Notes: a model not told the origin generated them from the letters alone. A DNA stretch of 64,000 nt from Sanguibacter sp. HDW7 (GCF_011300875.1 NZ_CP049862.1:1426001-1490000), one strand, 5' to 3'. Counted from the stretch's first letter, positions 10,373-25,040 are shown. A program made the numbers and translations.

Positions 10373-11127
10373 GGCTCCGGGCGGCGGTCCACGCGGTCTG
10401 GCCGCCCGTCGTGCTCGCCGCCGCGCTCCTGCTTCTGTGGGAGCGCGCGGCGCGCTCGGGGGCTCTGCCCGCGTTCGTCCTGCCCGCGCCGTCCGACGTC
10501 GCGCGCCGGGTCGTCGCCGACTGGCCGACGCTCCTGCCGCACGTCGGCACGACGCTCACCGAGGCCGCCGTCGGGCTCGCCGTGGGCGTCGTCGTCGGCG
10601 GTCTCGTCGCTGTCGCGATGCACGCCTCGACGTGGCTCGCGCGCGCCGTCGGCCCGCTCATCACCGTGACGCAGACGGTGCCGACCGTCGTCCTCGCGCC
10701 GCTGCTCGTCCTGTGGCTCGGCCTCGGGATGGCTCCCAAGGTCGTCGTCGTCGCGCTCACCGTGTTCTTCCCCGTCCTCGTCGCGGCCTCGGCCGCGATG
10801 CGCGACGCCGACGGCGCGCTCGCGGACATGGTCCGCGGGCTCGGCGGCGGACGCCTGCGCACGCTGCTCGTCGTGCGCGGGCCCGCGGCCCTGCCGGGCG
10901 CGCTCGCGGGCCTGCGGGTCGCCGCCGCGTACGCGATCGGCGCGGCCGTCGTCGCCGAGTACCTCGCGGCGTCGAGCGGCCTCGGTGTCGTCGTCCAGCG
11001 CGCCCGCAAGTCCTACGACGTCGAGCTCGTCCTCGTGGCGATCGCCGCCGTCTCCCTGCTCACCGCCCTCGTGTACGTCGTCGTCGACGGCGTGTGCCGA
11101 GCGGCGCTGCCCTGGCAGCGCCGCTGA
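10369..11127 (+). CDS. ABC transporter permease, thiamine precursor uptake (ThiX-like)
   Basis: A 252-residue BPD_transp_1-type permease with about six hydrophobic segments and the cytoplasmic EAA loop near MVRGLGGGRLRTLLVVRGPAALPGALAGLR (about residues 150-180), where the ATPase docks. It belongs to the SsuC/TauC/ThiX group of importers. The GTG start at 10369 overlaps the preceding stop codon. Within this riboswitch-controlled operon it would form the membrane channel for HMP or a similar thiamine pyrimidine. The ligand assignment comes from context and the ThiY-like binding protein. Confidence 0.88.
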   Translation: MRLRAAVHAVWPPVVLAAALLLLWERAARSGALPAFVLPAPSDVARRVVADWPTLLPHVGTTLTEAAVGLAVGVVVGGLVAVAMHASTWLARAVGPLITVTQTVPTVVLAPLLVLWLGLGMAPKVVVVALTVFFPVLVAASAAMRDADGALADMVRGLGGGRLRTLLVVRGPAALPGALAGLRVAAAYAIGAAVVAEYLAASSGLGVVVQRARKSYDVELVLVAIAAVSLLTALVYVVVDGVCRAALPWQRR

Positions 11128-11145
11128 TCCTCGAAGGAGGCCCTC

Positions 11146-12174
11146 GTGGCCCGCACCAGCACCAGCAAGACCCGCCCCGCCCGTCGCACCGCCGCCGCGG
11201 CGCTCGCCGTGCTCGCCCTCGCCGTCCCCGCCGGCTGCGCGGGCGACGCCGAGGCCGGCACGGCCCAGGCGCTGCGGCCCGTCTCGATCGTCCTCGACTG
11301 GACGCCCAACACGAACCACCTCGGCCTCTACCTCGCGCTCGAGAAGGGGTGGTTCCGCGACGCGGGGCTCGACGTCACGATCGTCGAGCCGGGGGAGACC
11401 TCCGGGCTCCAGCTCGTCGCGGCCGGCAAGGCCGACATGGTCTTCTCGGTCGCCGAGGCGCTCGTCCCCGCCCGGGAGAAGGGAGCCGACGTCGTCGCGG
11501 TCGCGGCCGTCGTCCGGGAGAACACCTCGAGCCTGCTCTCGCTCGCCGCGGACGGGATCACGCGGCCGCGCGACCTCGAGGGCAAGCGCTACGGCGGCTA
11601 TGGCGGCGCGCTCGAGAACGCGCTGATCGACGCGCTCGTCACGTGCGACGGCGGCGACCCCGCCAAGCTCGAGCGCGTGCCCATGGTGAGCGACGACCCG
11701 CGGATCGACCTCGGTCAGGACGCCTACGACACCACGTGGGTCTTCGAGGCGTGGGACACGATCCGCATGCGCGACGTCGACGGCATGGACGTCGCGACGC
11801 TGCCGTTCGCCGACTACACGGACTGCATCCCCAGCTGGTACACGCCGCTGCTCGCGGTGTCTTCGACAAAGCTCGCGTCCGACCGCGCGCTGCTCGACTG
11901 CACGCTCGACGTGCTGACACGCGGCTACCAGGAGTCGATGCGCGATCCGCAGGGCGCGGCGGACGCGCTGCTCGCGCATGTCCCGGAGCTCGACCGGGCG
12001 CTCGTCGAGCCGAGCGCGCACTACCTCGCGGAGCACTTCGCGCCCACGCCCGAGGACTGGGGCGTGCAGGACGCCGCGACGTGGGACGCGTTCGTCGCGT
12101 TCCTCACCGAGCACGACCTGGCGTCCGACGACTTCGACACCGACGCGGCGTGGACCGATGAGCTCCTCGGCTGA
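11146..12174 (+). CDS. ABC transporter substrate-binding lipoprotein, THI5/NMT1-like (ThiY-like)
   Basis: A 342-residue periplasmic-binding protein. An Arg/Lys-rich start and hydrophobic stretch (AAALAVLALAVPAGC) end in a lipobox with Cys about residue 31, so it should be a membrane-anchored lipoprotein. The mature part begins VSIVLDWTPNTNHLGLYLALEKGWF and has GLQLVAAGKADMVFS, the pattern of NMT1/THI5-like HMP-precursor binding proteins (ThiY). It is expected to capture N-formyl-aminopyrimidine or HMP outside the membrane. GTG 11146 is preceded by a strong AAGGAGG. Its last 17 bases overlap the ATPase gene. Confidence 0.9.
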   Translation: MARTSTSKTRPARRTAAAALAVLALAVPAGCAGDAEAGTAQALRPVSIVLDWTPNTNHLGLYLALEKGWFRDAGLDVTIVEPGETSGLQLVAAGKADMVFSVAEALVPAREKGADVVAVAAVVRENTSSLLSLAADGITRPRDLEGKRYGGYGGALENALIDALVTCDGGDPAKLERVPMVSDDPRIDLGQDAYDTTWVFEAWDTIRMRDVDGMDVATLPFADYTDCIPSWYTPLLAVSSTKLASDRALLDCTLDVLTRGYQESMRDPQGAADALLAHVPELDRALVEPSAHYLAEHFAPTPEDWGVQDAATWDAFVAFLTEHDLASDDFDTDAAWTDELLG

Positions 12175-12940
12175 CCTCCTCGCGGCGGACGTCGCCGACG
12201 GCACGCCCATACCAGGGCAGGGTGAGCCGCTCGTCGACGTCCGCGGGCTCACCGTGTCGCTCGGCGGCCGGGAGGTGCTCGGGGACGTCGACCTCACGGT
12301 GCGTGACGGCGAGCTCGTCGCGGTGCTCGGCGCGTCGGGCTGCGGCAAGTCGACGCTGCTGCGCGTGCTCGCGGGCCTCGAGCCGCGGGTGGCTCGCGTC
12401 GCCGCGGACGTGCTCGACGTCCCGCGGACGGGTGGAGCGCGGGACGTCGCGTGGATGCCGCAGCACGACGCGCTCCTGCCGTGGCGGCGGGCGCTCGGCA
12501 ACGTCGTGCTCGGCGGCGAGGTGCGCCGACTCCCGCGTGCGGAGCGTCGGGAGCGGGCCGCAGTGCTGCTCGCGCGCTTCGGTCTCGCCGATTCCCTGCG
12601 CGCATGGCCGCACGAGCTCTCGGGCGGCATGCGCCAGCGCGTCGCGGTCGCCCGCACGGTGCTCGCGGGGCGCAGGCTGCTCCTGCTCGACGAACCCTTC
12701 GGAGCGCTCGACGCGCTCACCCGCCGTCGGACGGGGGCGTGGCTCGACGAGGAACGTCGGACGGGCGGCCTGGGCCGCACGCGCGCGGTCGTCCTCGTGA
12801 CGCACGACGTCGAGGAGGCGGTTGCGCTCGCGGACCGCGTCGCCGTGCTCGGCGGGTCGCCCGCGGGGGTCGTCGCTGTCGCAGACGTCGCCGAGCTCGG
12901 CGTGTCGAGCGCGCGCCGGACCATGCTCGCATCGCTGTGA
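12158..12940 (+). CDS. ABC transporter ATPase, thiamine precursor uptake (ThiZ-like)
   Basis: A 260-residue ATPase of the SsuB/TauB/ThiZ group. Walker A is GASGCGKST (about residues 62-70), the Q-loop is near WMPQHDALLPWRRALGNV, the signature is LSGGMRQRVAVAR, Walker B is LLLLDEPFGALD and the H-loop is VLVTHDVEEA. It powers import through the preceding permease. The ATG at 12158 lies inside the end of the binding-protein gene (17-base overlap), a coupling arrangement. No clear terminator follows. The next gene, dps, starts 150 bases later and probably has its own promoter. Confidence 0.92.
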   Translation: MSSSADLLAADVADGTPIPGQGEPLVDVRGLTVSLGGREVLGDVDLTVRDGELVAVLGASGCGKSTLLRVLAGLEPRVARVAADVLDVPRTGGARDVAWMPQHDALLPWRRALGNVVLGGEVRRLPRAERRERAAVLLARFGLADSLRAWPHELSGGMRQRVAVARTVLAGRRLLLLDEPFGALDALTRRRTGAWLDEERRTGGLGRTRAVVLVTHDVEEAVALADRVAVLGGSPAGVVAVADVAELGVSSARRTMLASL

Positions 12941-13090
12941 GCGGGCTCGGCCAGGGTCGTGGCCTGTTGCCGCGGTCCGGGCCGAGGCCTACGGTCGAGA
13001 GTGTCGGGATGCGGTCGAGCCGCGCCGCCCGGTGTCGTCCGGGACGTAGCCGTCCGCCCCGTGCCCATCGACGTACGGAGGAGAGAGGTC

Positions 13091-13669
13091 ATGGCGACGA
13101 CGACGAAGAAGAAGCCGAGGACGTCCGCGAAGGCCGGGGTGTCCCGGACCGTGAAGGTCGCGGCGGACGCGGGACCGCGGCGCACACGACGCGAGAACGC
13201 CGAGTCGGGGTTCCGGGCCTCGGAGCGGCTCACGGGGCATCTGCAGGCGGTGCTCGTCGACCTCGTCGAGCTGAGCCTCCAGGGCAAGCAGGCCCACTGG
13301 AACGTCGTGGGGGCGAACTTCCGCGACACGCACCTCATCCTCGACGAGATCGTCGACGTGGCGCGGGAGTCGAGCGACACGGTGGCCGAGCGGATGCGGG
13401 CGCTTCACGCCGTGCCGGACGGGCGTTCGGACGTCGTCGCCGCGTCGACGACGCTGCCCGAGATGCCGGGCGGCGAGGTGAGCACGGCGGCCGTCGTCGA
13501 CCTCGTGACAGCGGCGATCGAGACGACGACGGCGACGATCCGTCGCGTGCACGACGAGGTCGACGAGGAGGACCCGACGAGCGCGGACGTGCTCCACGCG
13601 GTCCTCGAGCAGCTCGAGCAGTACGCGTGGTTCGTGAGCGCCGAACGGCGGGAACCGCGCGAGCTCTGA
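13091..13669 (+). CDS. dps: Dps-family DNA-binding ferritin-like protein
   Basis: A 192-residue Dps/ferritin-like protein. The N-terminal 35 residues are rich in Lys, Arg and Thr (MATTTKKKPRTSAK), a tail that in mycobacterial Dps binds DNA. The four-helix core contains the ferroxidase residues in KQAHWNVVGANFRDTHLILDEIVD (His about residue 66, Asp and Glu about 78-82 from the partner subunit). It should form a 12-mer that stores iron, consumes H2O2 and protects DNA. ATG 13091 follows GGAGGAGAGAGG. A 17-bp hairpin terminator follows the gene. No DtxR-like box was seen upstream. Confidence 0.92.
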   Translation: MATTTKKKPRTSAKAGVSRTVKVAADAGPRRTRRENAESGFRASERLTGHLQAVLVDLVELSLQGKQAHWNVVGANFRDTHLILDEIVDVARESSDTVAERMRALHAVPDGRSDVVAASTTLPEMPGGEVSTAAVVDLVTAAIETTTATIRRVHDEVDEEDPTSADVLHAVLEQLEQYAWFVSAERREPREL

Positions 13670-13678
13670 GAGGATCGG

Positions 13679-13715
13679 TGCACCGACCGGCCGCGACACG
13701 CGGCCGGTCGGTGCA
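13679..13715 (+). terminator. dps terminator abutting the argC operator
   Basis: A perfect 17-bp stem: TGCACCGACCGGCCGCG, loop ACA, CGCGGCCGGTCGGTGCA. It lies 9 bases after the dps stop. The 3' arm runs into the first ARG-box half-site, so the dps terminator and the arginine operator are packed back to back. Confidence 0.8.
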
Positions 13716-13746
13716 TGTTTATGCGTGAGCGTGTATGTTGATGCGC
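13712..13746 (+). promoter_or_regulatory. argC promoter with two tandem ARG boxes
   Basis: Two related motifs, TGCATGTTTATGCG (13712-13725) and TGTATGTTGATGCG (13733-13746), are offset by exactly 21 bases. That is the spacing of paired 18-bp ARG boxes with a 3-bp gap that bind one ArgR hexamer. TATGTT at 13734-13739 is a plausible -10 and ends 7 bases before the ATG at 13747, so transcription may start at or next to the start codon. ArgR bound with arginine would cover this promoter. ArgR itself is encoded in the operon (19116-19646). Confidence 0.72.
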
Positions 13747-14796
13747 ATGACGTTCTCAGTCGCCGTCGCCGGCGCCAGCGGATATGCCGGGGGAGAGATC
13801 CTCCGGATCCTCGCGGACCACCCCGAGGCCCGCATCGGCGCGCTCACCGCTCACTCCTCGGCCGGCCAGCCCCTCGGCCAGCACCAGCCGCACGTCCGCG
13901 CGCTCGCGGACCGCGTCCTCGAGCCGACGACCGCCGAGACGCTCGCGGGGCACGACGTCGTCATCCTCGCCCTGCCGCACGGCGCGTCCGGGGAGATCGC
14001 GGCGCAGCTGCCCACGGACACGCTCGTCGTCGACCTCGGAGCGGACCACCGCCTCGCCTCGGCGCAGGACTGGGAGGACTACTACGGCTCCGCGCACGCG
14101 GGAACGTGGCCCTACGGCATGCCCGAGCTCCTCATTCCTGGCGGCGGCCGCCAGCGCGCGCACCTCGCCGGTGCACGCCGCATCGCCGTCCCGGGCTGCA
14201 ACGTCACGGCCGTCACGTTCGGCCTCCAGCCGGGCGTCGCGGCAGGCGTCGTCGAGCCGACCGATCTCGTCGCGGTCCTCGCCAACGGATACTCGGGCGC
14301 GGGGAAGTCCCCGCGGACGCACCTGCTCGCCTCGGAGGCCCTCGGCTCGGCGTCGCCGTACGCGGTCGGCGGCACGCACCGGCACATCCCGGAGATCGCG
14401 CAGAACCTGCGCTCCGCGGGCGCCTCCGACGTGACGATCTCGTTCACGCCGACGCTCGTGCCGATGTCCCGCGGCATCCTCGCGACCGCGACGGCCCGCC
14501 TCGTCGACGCCTCGCTCACGGACGCGCAGGTGCGCGCCGCATGGGCCGACGCCTACGCCGACGAGCCGTTCGTCCACCTCCTGCCCGAGGGCGTGTGGCC
14601 GTCGACCGCGATGACGCTCGGTGCCAACACTGCTCTCGTCCAGGTGGCCGTCGACCGTCGTGCGGGCCGCGTCGTCACGGTCACCGCGATCGACAACCTC
14701 GTCAAGGGCACCGCGGGCGCCGCGGTGCAGTCCATCAACCTCGCCCTGGGTCTCCCCGAGACCCTGGGCCTCACCGTCCAGGGAGTTGCCCCGTGA
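13747..14796 (+). CDS. argC: N-acetyl-gamma-glutamyl-phosphate reductase
   Basis: A 349-residue NADPH-dependent reductase, third step of arginine synthesis (N-acetylglutamyl phosphate to the semialdehyde). The N-terminal Rossmann motif is [16 protein letters not shown]. The catalytic cysteine is in [13 protein letters not shown] (Cys about 151). [12 protein letters not shown] and [12 protein letters not shown] mark the C-terminal dimer and substrate region. Three in-frame ATGs exist (13735, 13741, 13747). I chose 13747 because family homology begins at MTFSVAVAG, no SD is present and the -10 lies 7 bases upstream. It is the first gene of argCJBDFR. Confidence 0.95.
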   Translation: MTFSVAVAGASGYAGGEILRILADHPEARIGALTAHSSAGQPLGQHQPHVRALADRVLEPTTAETLAGHDVVILALPHGASGEIAAQLPTDTLVVDLGADHRLASAQDWEDYYGSAHAGTWPYGMPELLIPGGGRQRAHLAGARRIAVPGCNVTAVTFGLQPGVAAGVVEPTDLVAVLANGYSGAGKSPRTHLLASEALGSASPYAVGGTHRHIPEIAQNLRSAGASDVTISFTPTLVPMSRGILATATARLVDASLTDAQVRAAWADAYADEPFVHLLPEGVWPSTAMTLGANTALVQVAVDRRAGRVVTVTAIDNLVKGTAGAAVQSINLALGLPETLGLTVQGVAP

Positions 14797-15962
14797 GCGT
14801 CACCTCTGCCCAGGGCTTCCGCGCCACCGGCGTCACCGCCGGTCTCAAGGCGTCGGGCAAGCCGGACCTCGCCCTCGTCGTCAACGACGGCCCGCTCGAC
14901 GTCGCGGCCGGCGTCTTCACGTCCAACCGCGTCGTCGCGGCGCCCGTCGTGTGGTCGCGCCAGGTCGTCGCGGACGGCCGTGCGCGCGCGATCGTCCTCA
15001 ACTCGGGCGGTGCGAACGCGTGCACGGGCCCCGAGGGCTTCGCCGACACGCACCGCACCGCGGAGCACGTCGCGGCGCTGCTCGACGTCTCGCCGGGCGA
15101 CGTCCTCGTCGCCTCGACGGGGCTCATCGGTGAGCGGCTCCCCATGGACGTACTCCTCGCGGGTGCGGACGCCGCGGCCGCAGGGCTCGCTGCCGACGGC
15201 GGTGACGCCGCCGCTGTCGCGATCATGACGACGGACACGGTCTCCAAGACGGCTGTCGTCACGGGCCCGGGCGGTGCCTGGACGGTCGGCGGCATGGCCA
15301 AGGGCGCGGGCATGCTCGCGCCGGGCCTCGCGACGATGCTCTGCACGATCACGACGGACGCGGTCGTCGACGCGGAGACGGCGCAGGCCGCGCTGCGTGC
15401 CGCGACGGCCCCGACGTTCGACCGCGTCGACTCCGACGGCTGCATGTCGACGAACGACACCGTCGTCCTCCTCGCGAGCGGCGCCTCGGGCGTCACCGCG
15501 AGCCTCGCCGAGCTCACCGAGGCGCTCACGGCCGTGTGCGCGGAGCTCGCCCGCAAGCTCGTCGCGGACGCCGAGGGCGCGAGCCACGACATCTCGGTGC
15601 GCGTCGTCGGCGCGACGAGCGAGGACGCGGCCGTCGCCGTCGCCCGCGCCGTGACGCGCTCCAACCTCTTCAAGGCTGCGATCTTCGGCAACGACCCCAA
15701 CTGGGGCCGCGTGCTCTCCGCGGTCGGCACGGTTCCCGAGGACGTCGCCCCGTACGACGCGCTCGCGCTCGACGTGTCGATCAACGGCGTCCAGGTGTGC
15801 CGTGCGGGCGGCGTCGGTGAGGCCCGCACGCTCGTCGACCTTGCCGCGGACCGTGAGGTCCACGTCGTCGTCGACCTCCACGCGGGTTCCGCCGAGGCGA
15901 CCGTGTGGACGAACGACCTTACGCACGACTACGTCCACGAGAACAGCGCCTACTCGACCTGA
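14793..15962 (+). CDS. argJ: Bifunctional ornithine acetyltransferase / N-acetylglutamate synthase
   Basis: A 389-residue ArgJ. It transfers the acetyl group from N-acetylornithine to glutamate, recycling the acetyl group, and may also use acetyl-CoA. The self-cleavage site is seen in [14 protein letters not shown], with the nucleophile Thr at about residue 181 after Ala180, which generates alpha and beta chains. A C-terminal [15 protein letters not shown] block is typical. GTG 14793 overlaps the argC stop (GTGA). No argA-like gene is in the window, consistent with cyclic arginine synthesis. Confidence 0.95.
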   Translation: MSVTSAQGFRATGVTAGLKASGKPDLALVVNDGPLDVAAGVFTSNRVVAAPVVWSRQVVADGRARAIVLNSGGANACTGPEGFADTHRTAEHVAALLDVSPGDVLVASTGLIGERLPMDVLLAGADAAAAGLAADGGDAAAVAIMTTDTVSKTAVVTGPGGAWTVGGMAKGAGMLAPGLATMLCTITTDAVVDAETAQAALRAATAPTFDRVDSDGCMSTNDTVVLLASGASGVTASLAELTEALTAVCAELARKLVADAEGASHDISVRVVGATSEDAAVAVARAVTRSNLFKAAIFGNDPNWGRVLSAVGTVPEDVAPYDALALDVSINGVQVCRAGGVGEARTLVDLAADREVHVVVDLHAGSAEATVWTNDLTHDYVHENSAYST

Positions 15963-16013
15963 TCCGGGCCGCCCCCGCACCCACCAGCCCTGCCACCGAA
16001 CGGAGCCCCTCCC

Positions 16014-16918
16014 GTGACCGCACCTCTCGACCTCACGCCCGCCCAGCGCGCCGAGGTCCTCGTCGAGGCGCTGCCCTGGCTGCGCGACCTCGACGGCGCG
16101 CTCGTCGTCGTCAAGTACGGCGGCAACGCGATGGTCGACGACGCCCTCAAGGCGGCGTTCGCCGAGGACATGGTCTTCCTGCGCCAGGTGGGTCTGCGCC
16201 CGGTCGTCGTCCACGGCGGCGGCCCGCAGATCTCCGCGATGCTCGGCCGGCTCGGCATCGAGTCGGAGTTCCGCGGGGGCCTGCGCGTGACGACTCCCGA
16301 GGCGATGGAGGTCGTCCGGATGGTGCTCACGGGGCAGGTCTCGCGCGAGCTCGTGGGCCTCATCAACGCGCACGGCCCCTACGCGGTGGGTCTCTCGGGC
16401 GAGGACGGCGCGCTGCTCCAGGCGGAGCGGCGCACGGCGACGGTCGAGGGCGACCAGGTCGACGTCGGGCTCGTCGGCGACGTCGTCGCGGTCAACCCCC
16501 AGGCGGTGCAGGACCTGCTCGACGCGGGCCGCATCCCCGTGGTCTCGACGATCGCGCCGGACGTCTCGGACCCGACGCAGGTCCTCAACATCAATGCGGA
16601 CACGGCGGCCGCGGCCCTCGCGATCGCGCTCGGTGCGCGCAAGCTCATCGTCCTCACGGACGTCGAGGGTCTCTACACGGCGTGGCCGGACCGCGGTTCC
16701 CTCGTCTCCGAGATCTCCTCGACCGAGCTCCGTGCTGTCCTGCCGTCGCTCGCGAGCGGCATGATCCCGAAGATGGAGGCGTGCCTGCGGGCCGTGGAGG
16801 GCGGCGTGTCGCGCGCGACGGTCATCGACGGCCGTGTCGCGCACTCGGTGCTCCTCGAGACGTTCACGGACGCGGGCAACGGCACCCTCGTCCACCTCGA
16901 CCCCACGGAGGTGGTCGC

Positions 16919-16922
<4 letters not shown>
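16014..16922 (+). CDS. argB: Acetylglutamate kinase
   Basis: A 302-residue amino-acid kinase that phosphorylates N-acetylglutamate. Visible motifs are [10 protein letters not shown] (ATP-binding Lys, about residues 30-39), [13 protein letters not shown] (about 64-76), [20 protein letters not shown], and the regulatory C-terminal part [14 protein letters not shown]. The N-terminal extension of about 20 residues before the kinase core is like that of arginine-inhibited hexameric NAGKs, so feedback inhibition by arginine is likely. GTG 16014 was chosen from the family start. A 51-base gap separates it from argJ with no hairpin, so they stay in one operon. Confidence 0.95.
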
Positions 16923-19646
<2,724 letters not shown>

Positions 19647-19721
19647 CGGACACGGTCCGCCGGCACCCTTCATCCCTGACACACTTCACCCCAACCACAG
19701 CTTTCGAGAAAGAGAATCGCC

Positions 19722-22378
<2,657 letters not shown>

Positions 22379-22399
22379 GGCTTCCAAGATCCTGTCGCC

Positions 22400-22435
22400 G
22401 ACGAGGGCGGGCCGGTTTTCCGGCCCGCCCTCGTC
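22400..22435 (+). terminator. Intrinsic terminator of the arginine cluster
   Basis: A perfect 16-bp stem GACGAGGGCGGGCCGG / CCGGCCCGCCCTCGTC with a TTTT loop, 21 bases after the argH stop. The next gene begins 24 bases later, so some read-through is possible. Confidence 0.8.
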
Positions 22436-22459
22436 GCACCCGGGCCCTGAGGAGGAGCC

Positions 22460-23038
22460 ATGCCTGTCCCGCACGACGTCGTCACCCGCCTTGCCGCCGC
22501 GATCGAGGCCGCGCCCGCGGGCCTCGCCGCGATGCGACTCGTGTGCGTCGACGGCCCGGCGGGTTCGGGCAAGACGACGCTCGCGGCGGCGCTCGCGCCG
22601 CACCTCGGCGCGCAGGTCCTCCACATGGACGACCTCTACGAGGGCTGGACGGGCCTCGAGCAGGGGCCAGAGCGGTTGCGCGAGTGGGTGCTCGAGCCGC
22701 TCGTGCAGGGCACGCCGGGTCGCTACCGGCGCTACGACTGGGGGCTGGGCCGTTACGTCGAGCGGCACACGGTGCCGCTCGGGGACTTCCTCGTCGTCGA
22801 GGGCGTGGGTTCGGCGAGCCTGCTCGCGGAGCCGTTCGCGCCGTTCGTCGTGTGGGTCGAGGCGCCTGACGACGTCCGCCTCGCGCGGGGCATCGCGCGG
22901 GACGGTGAGGCGATGGCGGAGGAGTGGCGACGCTGGATGGTCGCCGAGGCCGAGCACCACCGGGTGAACCGGACGCGCGAGCGTGCGGACGTCGTGCTCG
23001 ACGGTGAGGGAAACGTCGTGGAGCCGGGGGCGCCGTGA
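22460..23038 (+). CDS. P-loop nucleoside/uridine kinase-like protein
   Basis: A 192-residue P-loop kinase. Walker A is DGPAGSGKTTLAAALA (about residues 33-48). HMDDLYEGWTGLEQG follows as the substrate-side DD motif, and VVEGVG (about 114-119) and VEAPDDVRLARGIARDG are the base and lid regions of uridine kinase/PRK-type enzymes. It lacks long C-terminal parts of Udk, so the substrate could be a nucleoside or a small metabolite and is not decided by sequence. ATG 22460 has GAGGAG upstream. The stop overlaps the mpg GTG, making a kinase-mpg-tyrS string. Confidence 0.7.
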   Translation: MPVPHDVVTRLAAAIEAAPAGLAAMRLVCVDGPAGSGKTTLAAALAPHLGAQVLHMDDLYEGWTGLEQGPERLREWVLEPLVQGTPGRYRRYDWGLGRYVERHTVPLGDFLVVEGVGSASLLAEPFAPFVVWVEAPDDVRLARGIARDGEAMAEEWRRWMVAEAEHHRVNRTRERADVVLDGEGNVVEPGAP

Positions 23039-23748
23039 GCGTGCCGGGCCCAGGCGGTTTCGTCGTCCCGGACCGCACGCTGCTCGCGTGTCGCGCGACC
23101 GAGGCGGTGCCGCTCCTGCTGGGCGCGCTGCTCGTCGCAGTGTCGGCCGAGGGGACTGTCGCGGTGCGGATCACGGAGGTCGAGGCGTACCAGGGCGTCG
23201 AGGACCCGGGCTCGCACGCGTTCCGCGGCCGGTCACGCCGCAACGCGGTGATGTTCGGCCCGCCGGGGCGCCTGTACGCCTACCGGCACCTGGGCCTGCA
23301 CACGTGCGTCAACGTCGTGTGCGGTCCGGACGGCGAGGCGGCGGCTGTCCTGCTGCGGGCGGGCGAGGTCGTCGTCGGCGCGGATCTCGCGCGACGTCGC
23401 CGCACCGCGCGCGGCACGGCGCGGGCGGACGTCGACCTGGCGCGCGGTCCTGCGCGCCTCACGGTCGCGCTGGGCCTGGGGCCGGAGGCCGACGGCGCTG
23501 ACGTGCTCGACCCCGCCGGCCGCATCGCGTTGCGGGTCCCTGCTGTGCCGGTCGACCCGTCGACGGTGCGGTCGGGACCGCGCGTCGGGGTGTCGGGGGA
23601 GGGCGGTGACGCCGGTCTGTTCCCGTGGCGCTTCTGGCTCGACGGTGAGCCGACGGTGTCCGCGTACAGGCGTGCGGCTCCGCGGCGTCGCGCAGGTGGG
23701 GCACAATCGACGGGTGCGCCGAGCGGCGCCCGAGATCTGAAGGAGTAG
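23035..23748 (+). CDS. mpg: 3-methyladenine DNA glycosylase (AAG/Mpg family)
   Basis: A 237-residue base-excision repair glycosylase of the alkyladenine family. Core blocks are ITEVEAYQGVEDPGSHAFRG (the Glu that activates water), RNAVMFGPPGRLYAYRHLG and HTCVNVVCG, followed by ALGLGP. It removes 3-methyladenine, 7-methylguanine and similar damaged bases. The C-terminal 25 residues (RRAAPRRRAGG...) are Arg-rich and extra. GTG 23035 overlaps the kinase stop. The order mpg-tyrS is the one I recall from M. tuberculosis (Rv1688-Rv1689). Confidence 0.92.
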   Translation: MSVPGPGGFVVPDRTLLACRATEAVPLLLGALLVAVSAEGTVAVRITEVEAYQGVEDPGSHAFRGRSRRNAVMFGPPGRLYAYRHLGLHTCVNVVCGPDGEAAAVLLRAGEVVVGADLARRRRTARGTARADVDLARGPARLTVALGLGPEADGADVLDPAGRIALRVPAVPVDPSTVRSGPRVGVSGEGGDAGLFPWRFWLDGEPTVSAYRRAAPRRRAGGAQSTGAPSGARDLKE

Positions 23749-23750
23749 AC

Positions 23751-25013
23751 GTGACCGACGTTCTTGACGAGCTCCAGTGGCGCGGGCTCATCGCCCAGTC
23801 CACGGACATCGACGCCTTGCGCAAGGCTCTCGAGGACGGCACCGTCACGTATTACTGCGGCTTCGACCCGACGGCGCCGAGCCTTCACCACGGTCACCTC
23901 GTCCAGCTCGTCCTGCTGCGTCACCTCCAGCTCGCGGGGCACCGTCCCATCGCGCTCGTGGGTGGCGCGACTGGCCTCATCGGTGACCCGCGCATGTCGG
24001 GGGAGCGCGTCCTCAACGACCGCGCGACGGTAGCCGAGTGGGTCGAGCGGCTGCGGGCGCAGATCGAGCGCTTCCTGTCGTTCGAGGGCGACAACGCCGC
24101 GCTCATGGTCAACAACCTCGACTGGCACGGCGGCCTCTCGGCGCTCGACTTCCTGCGGGACGTCGGCAAGCACTACCGCCTGGGCACGATGCTCGCGAAG
24201 GACACGGTTGCGCGCCGGCTGGCGTCGGACGAGGGCATCTCGTTCACGGAGTTCAGCTACCAGATCCTCCAGGGCATGGACTTCCTCGAGCTCAACCGTC
24301 GTCACGGCGTGACGCTGCAGACGGGTGGCAACGACCAGTGGGGCAACCTGCTCTCGGGCGTCGAGCTCGCGCGCAAGTCGGACGGGCTGGCGCTGCACGC
24401 GCTGACGACGCCGCTCATCACGAAGGCGGACGGCACGAAGTTCGGCAAGTCCGAGGGCGGCGCCGTGTGGCTCGCGCCGGACATGATGACGCCGTACGCG
24501 TTCTACCAGTTCTGGCTCAACGCGGCCGACGAGGACGTCGTGGGCTGGCTGCGGACGTTCACGTTCCGTACGCGGGAGCAGATCGCCGAGCTCGAGACCG
24601 CGGTCGCGGAGCGGCCGGCGGCGCGTGAGGCGCAGCGGGCGCTCGCGCTCGACGTGACGACGCTCGTCCACGGCGAGCGTGCTGCGCACCAGGCGATCGC
24701 AGCCTCGCAGGCGCTGTTCGGCCGTGGTGAGCTCGCGGAGCTCGACGACGACACTGTCGCAGCGGCGGTCTCGGGACTGCCGTCGGCGCCGGCGCGTGTC
24801 GGTGACGCGGTGGTCGACGTCCTCGCGGCGACGGGTGTTGTTGCCGGTCGCTCGGCCGCACGTCGTGCGATCGCCGAGGGCGGGGTCTACGTCAGCAACG
24901 TCAAGGTGATGTCGGAGGACGCGATCCTCACGGCGGACGACGTGCTCGCGGGCCGCTTCGTGCTGCTGCGCCGGGGCAAGAAGACGCTCGTTGTCGCGGA
25001 GATCGCTGACTGA
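23751..25013 (+). CDS. tyrS: Tyrosyl-tRNA synthetase
   Basis: A 420-residue class I synthetase (bacterial TyrRS type). The HIGH equivalent is LHHGH (about residues 46-50) after CGFDPTAPS, the KMSKS equivalent is KFGKS (about residue 230), and GGNDQWGNLLSG binds tyrosine and tRNA. A C-terminal S4-like RNA-binding domain runs from about residue 350 (VVAGRSAARRAIAEGGVYVS). GTG 23751 follows AAGGAG. A stem-loop terminator follows, and then the rRNA promoter region. Confidence 0.97.
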   Translation: MTDVLDELQWRGLIAQSTDIDALRKALEDGTVTYYCGFDPTAPSLHHGHLVQLVLLRHLQLAGHRPIALVGGATGLIGDPRMSGERVLNDRATVAEWVERLRAQIERFLSFEGDNAALMVNNLDWHGGLSALDFLRDVGKHYRLGTMLAKDTVARRLASDEGISFTEFSYQILQGMDFLELNRRHGVTLQTGGNDQWGNLLSGVELARKSDGLALHALTTPLITKADGTKFGKSEGGAVWLAPDMMTPYAFYQFWLNAADEDVVGWLRTFTFRTREQIAELETAVAERPAAREAQRALALDVTTLVHGERAAHQAIAASQALFGRGELAELDDDTVAAAVSGLPSAPARVGDAVVDVLAATGVVAGRSAARRAIAEGGVYVSNVKVMSEDAILTADDVLAGRFVLLRRGKKTLVVAEIAD

Positions 25014-25040
25014 CGGACGAGGGTTCCGCACCTGGTCGGC

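Noticed and set aside
19647-19721. A separate ARG box and promoter in front of argG
   Set aside because: No sequence resembling the argC boxes was found in the 75-base gap. Read-through is simpler.
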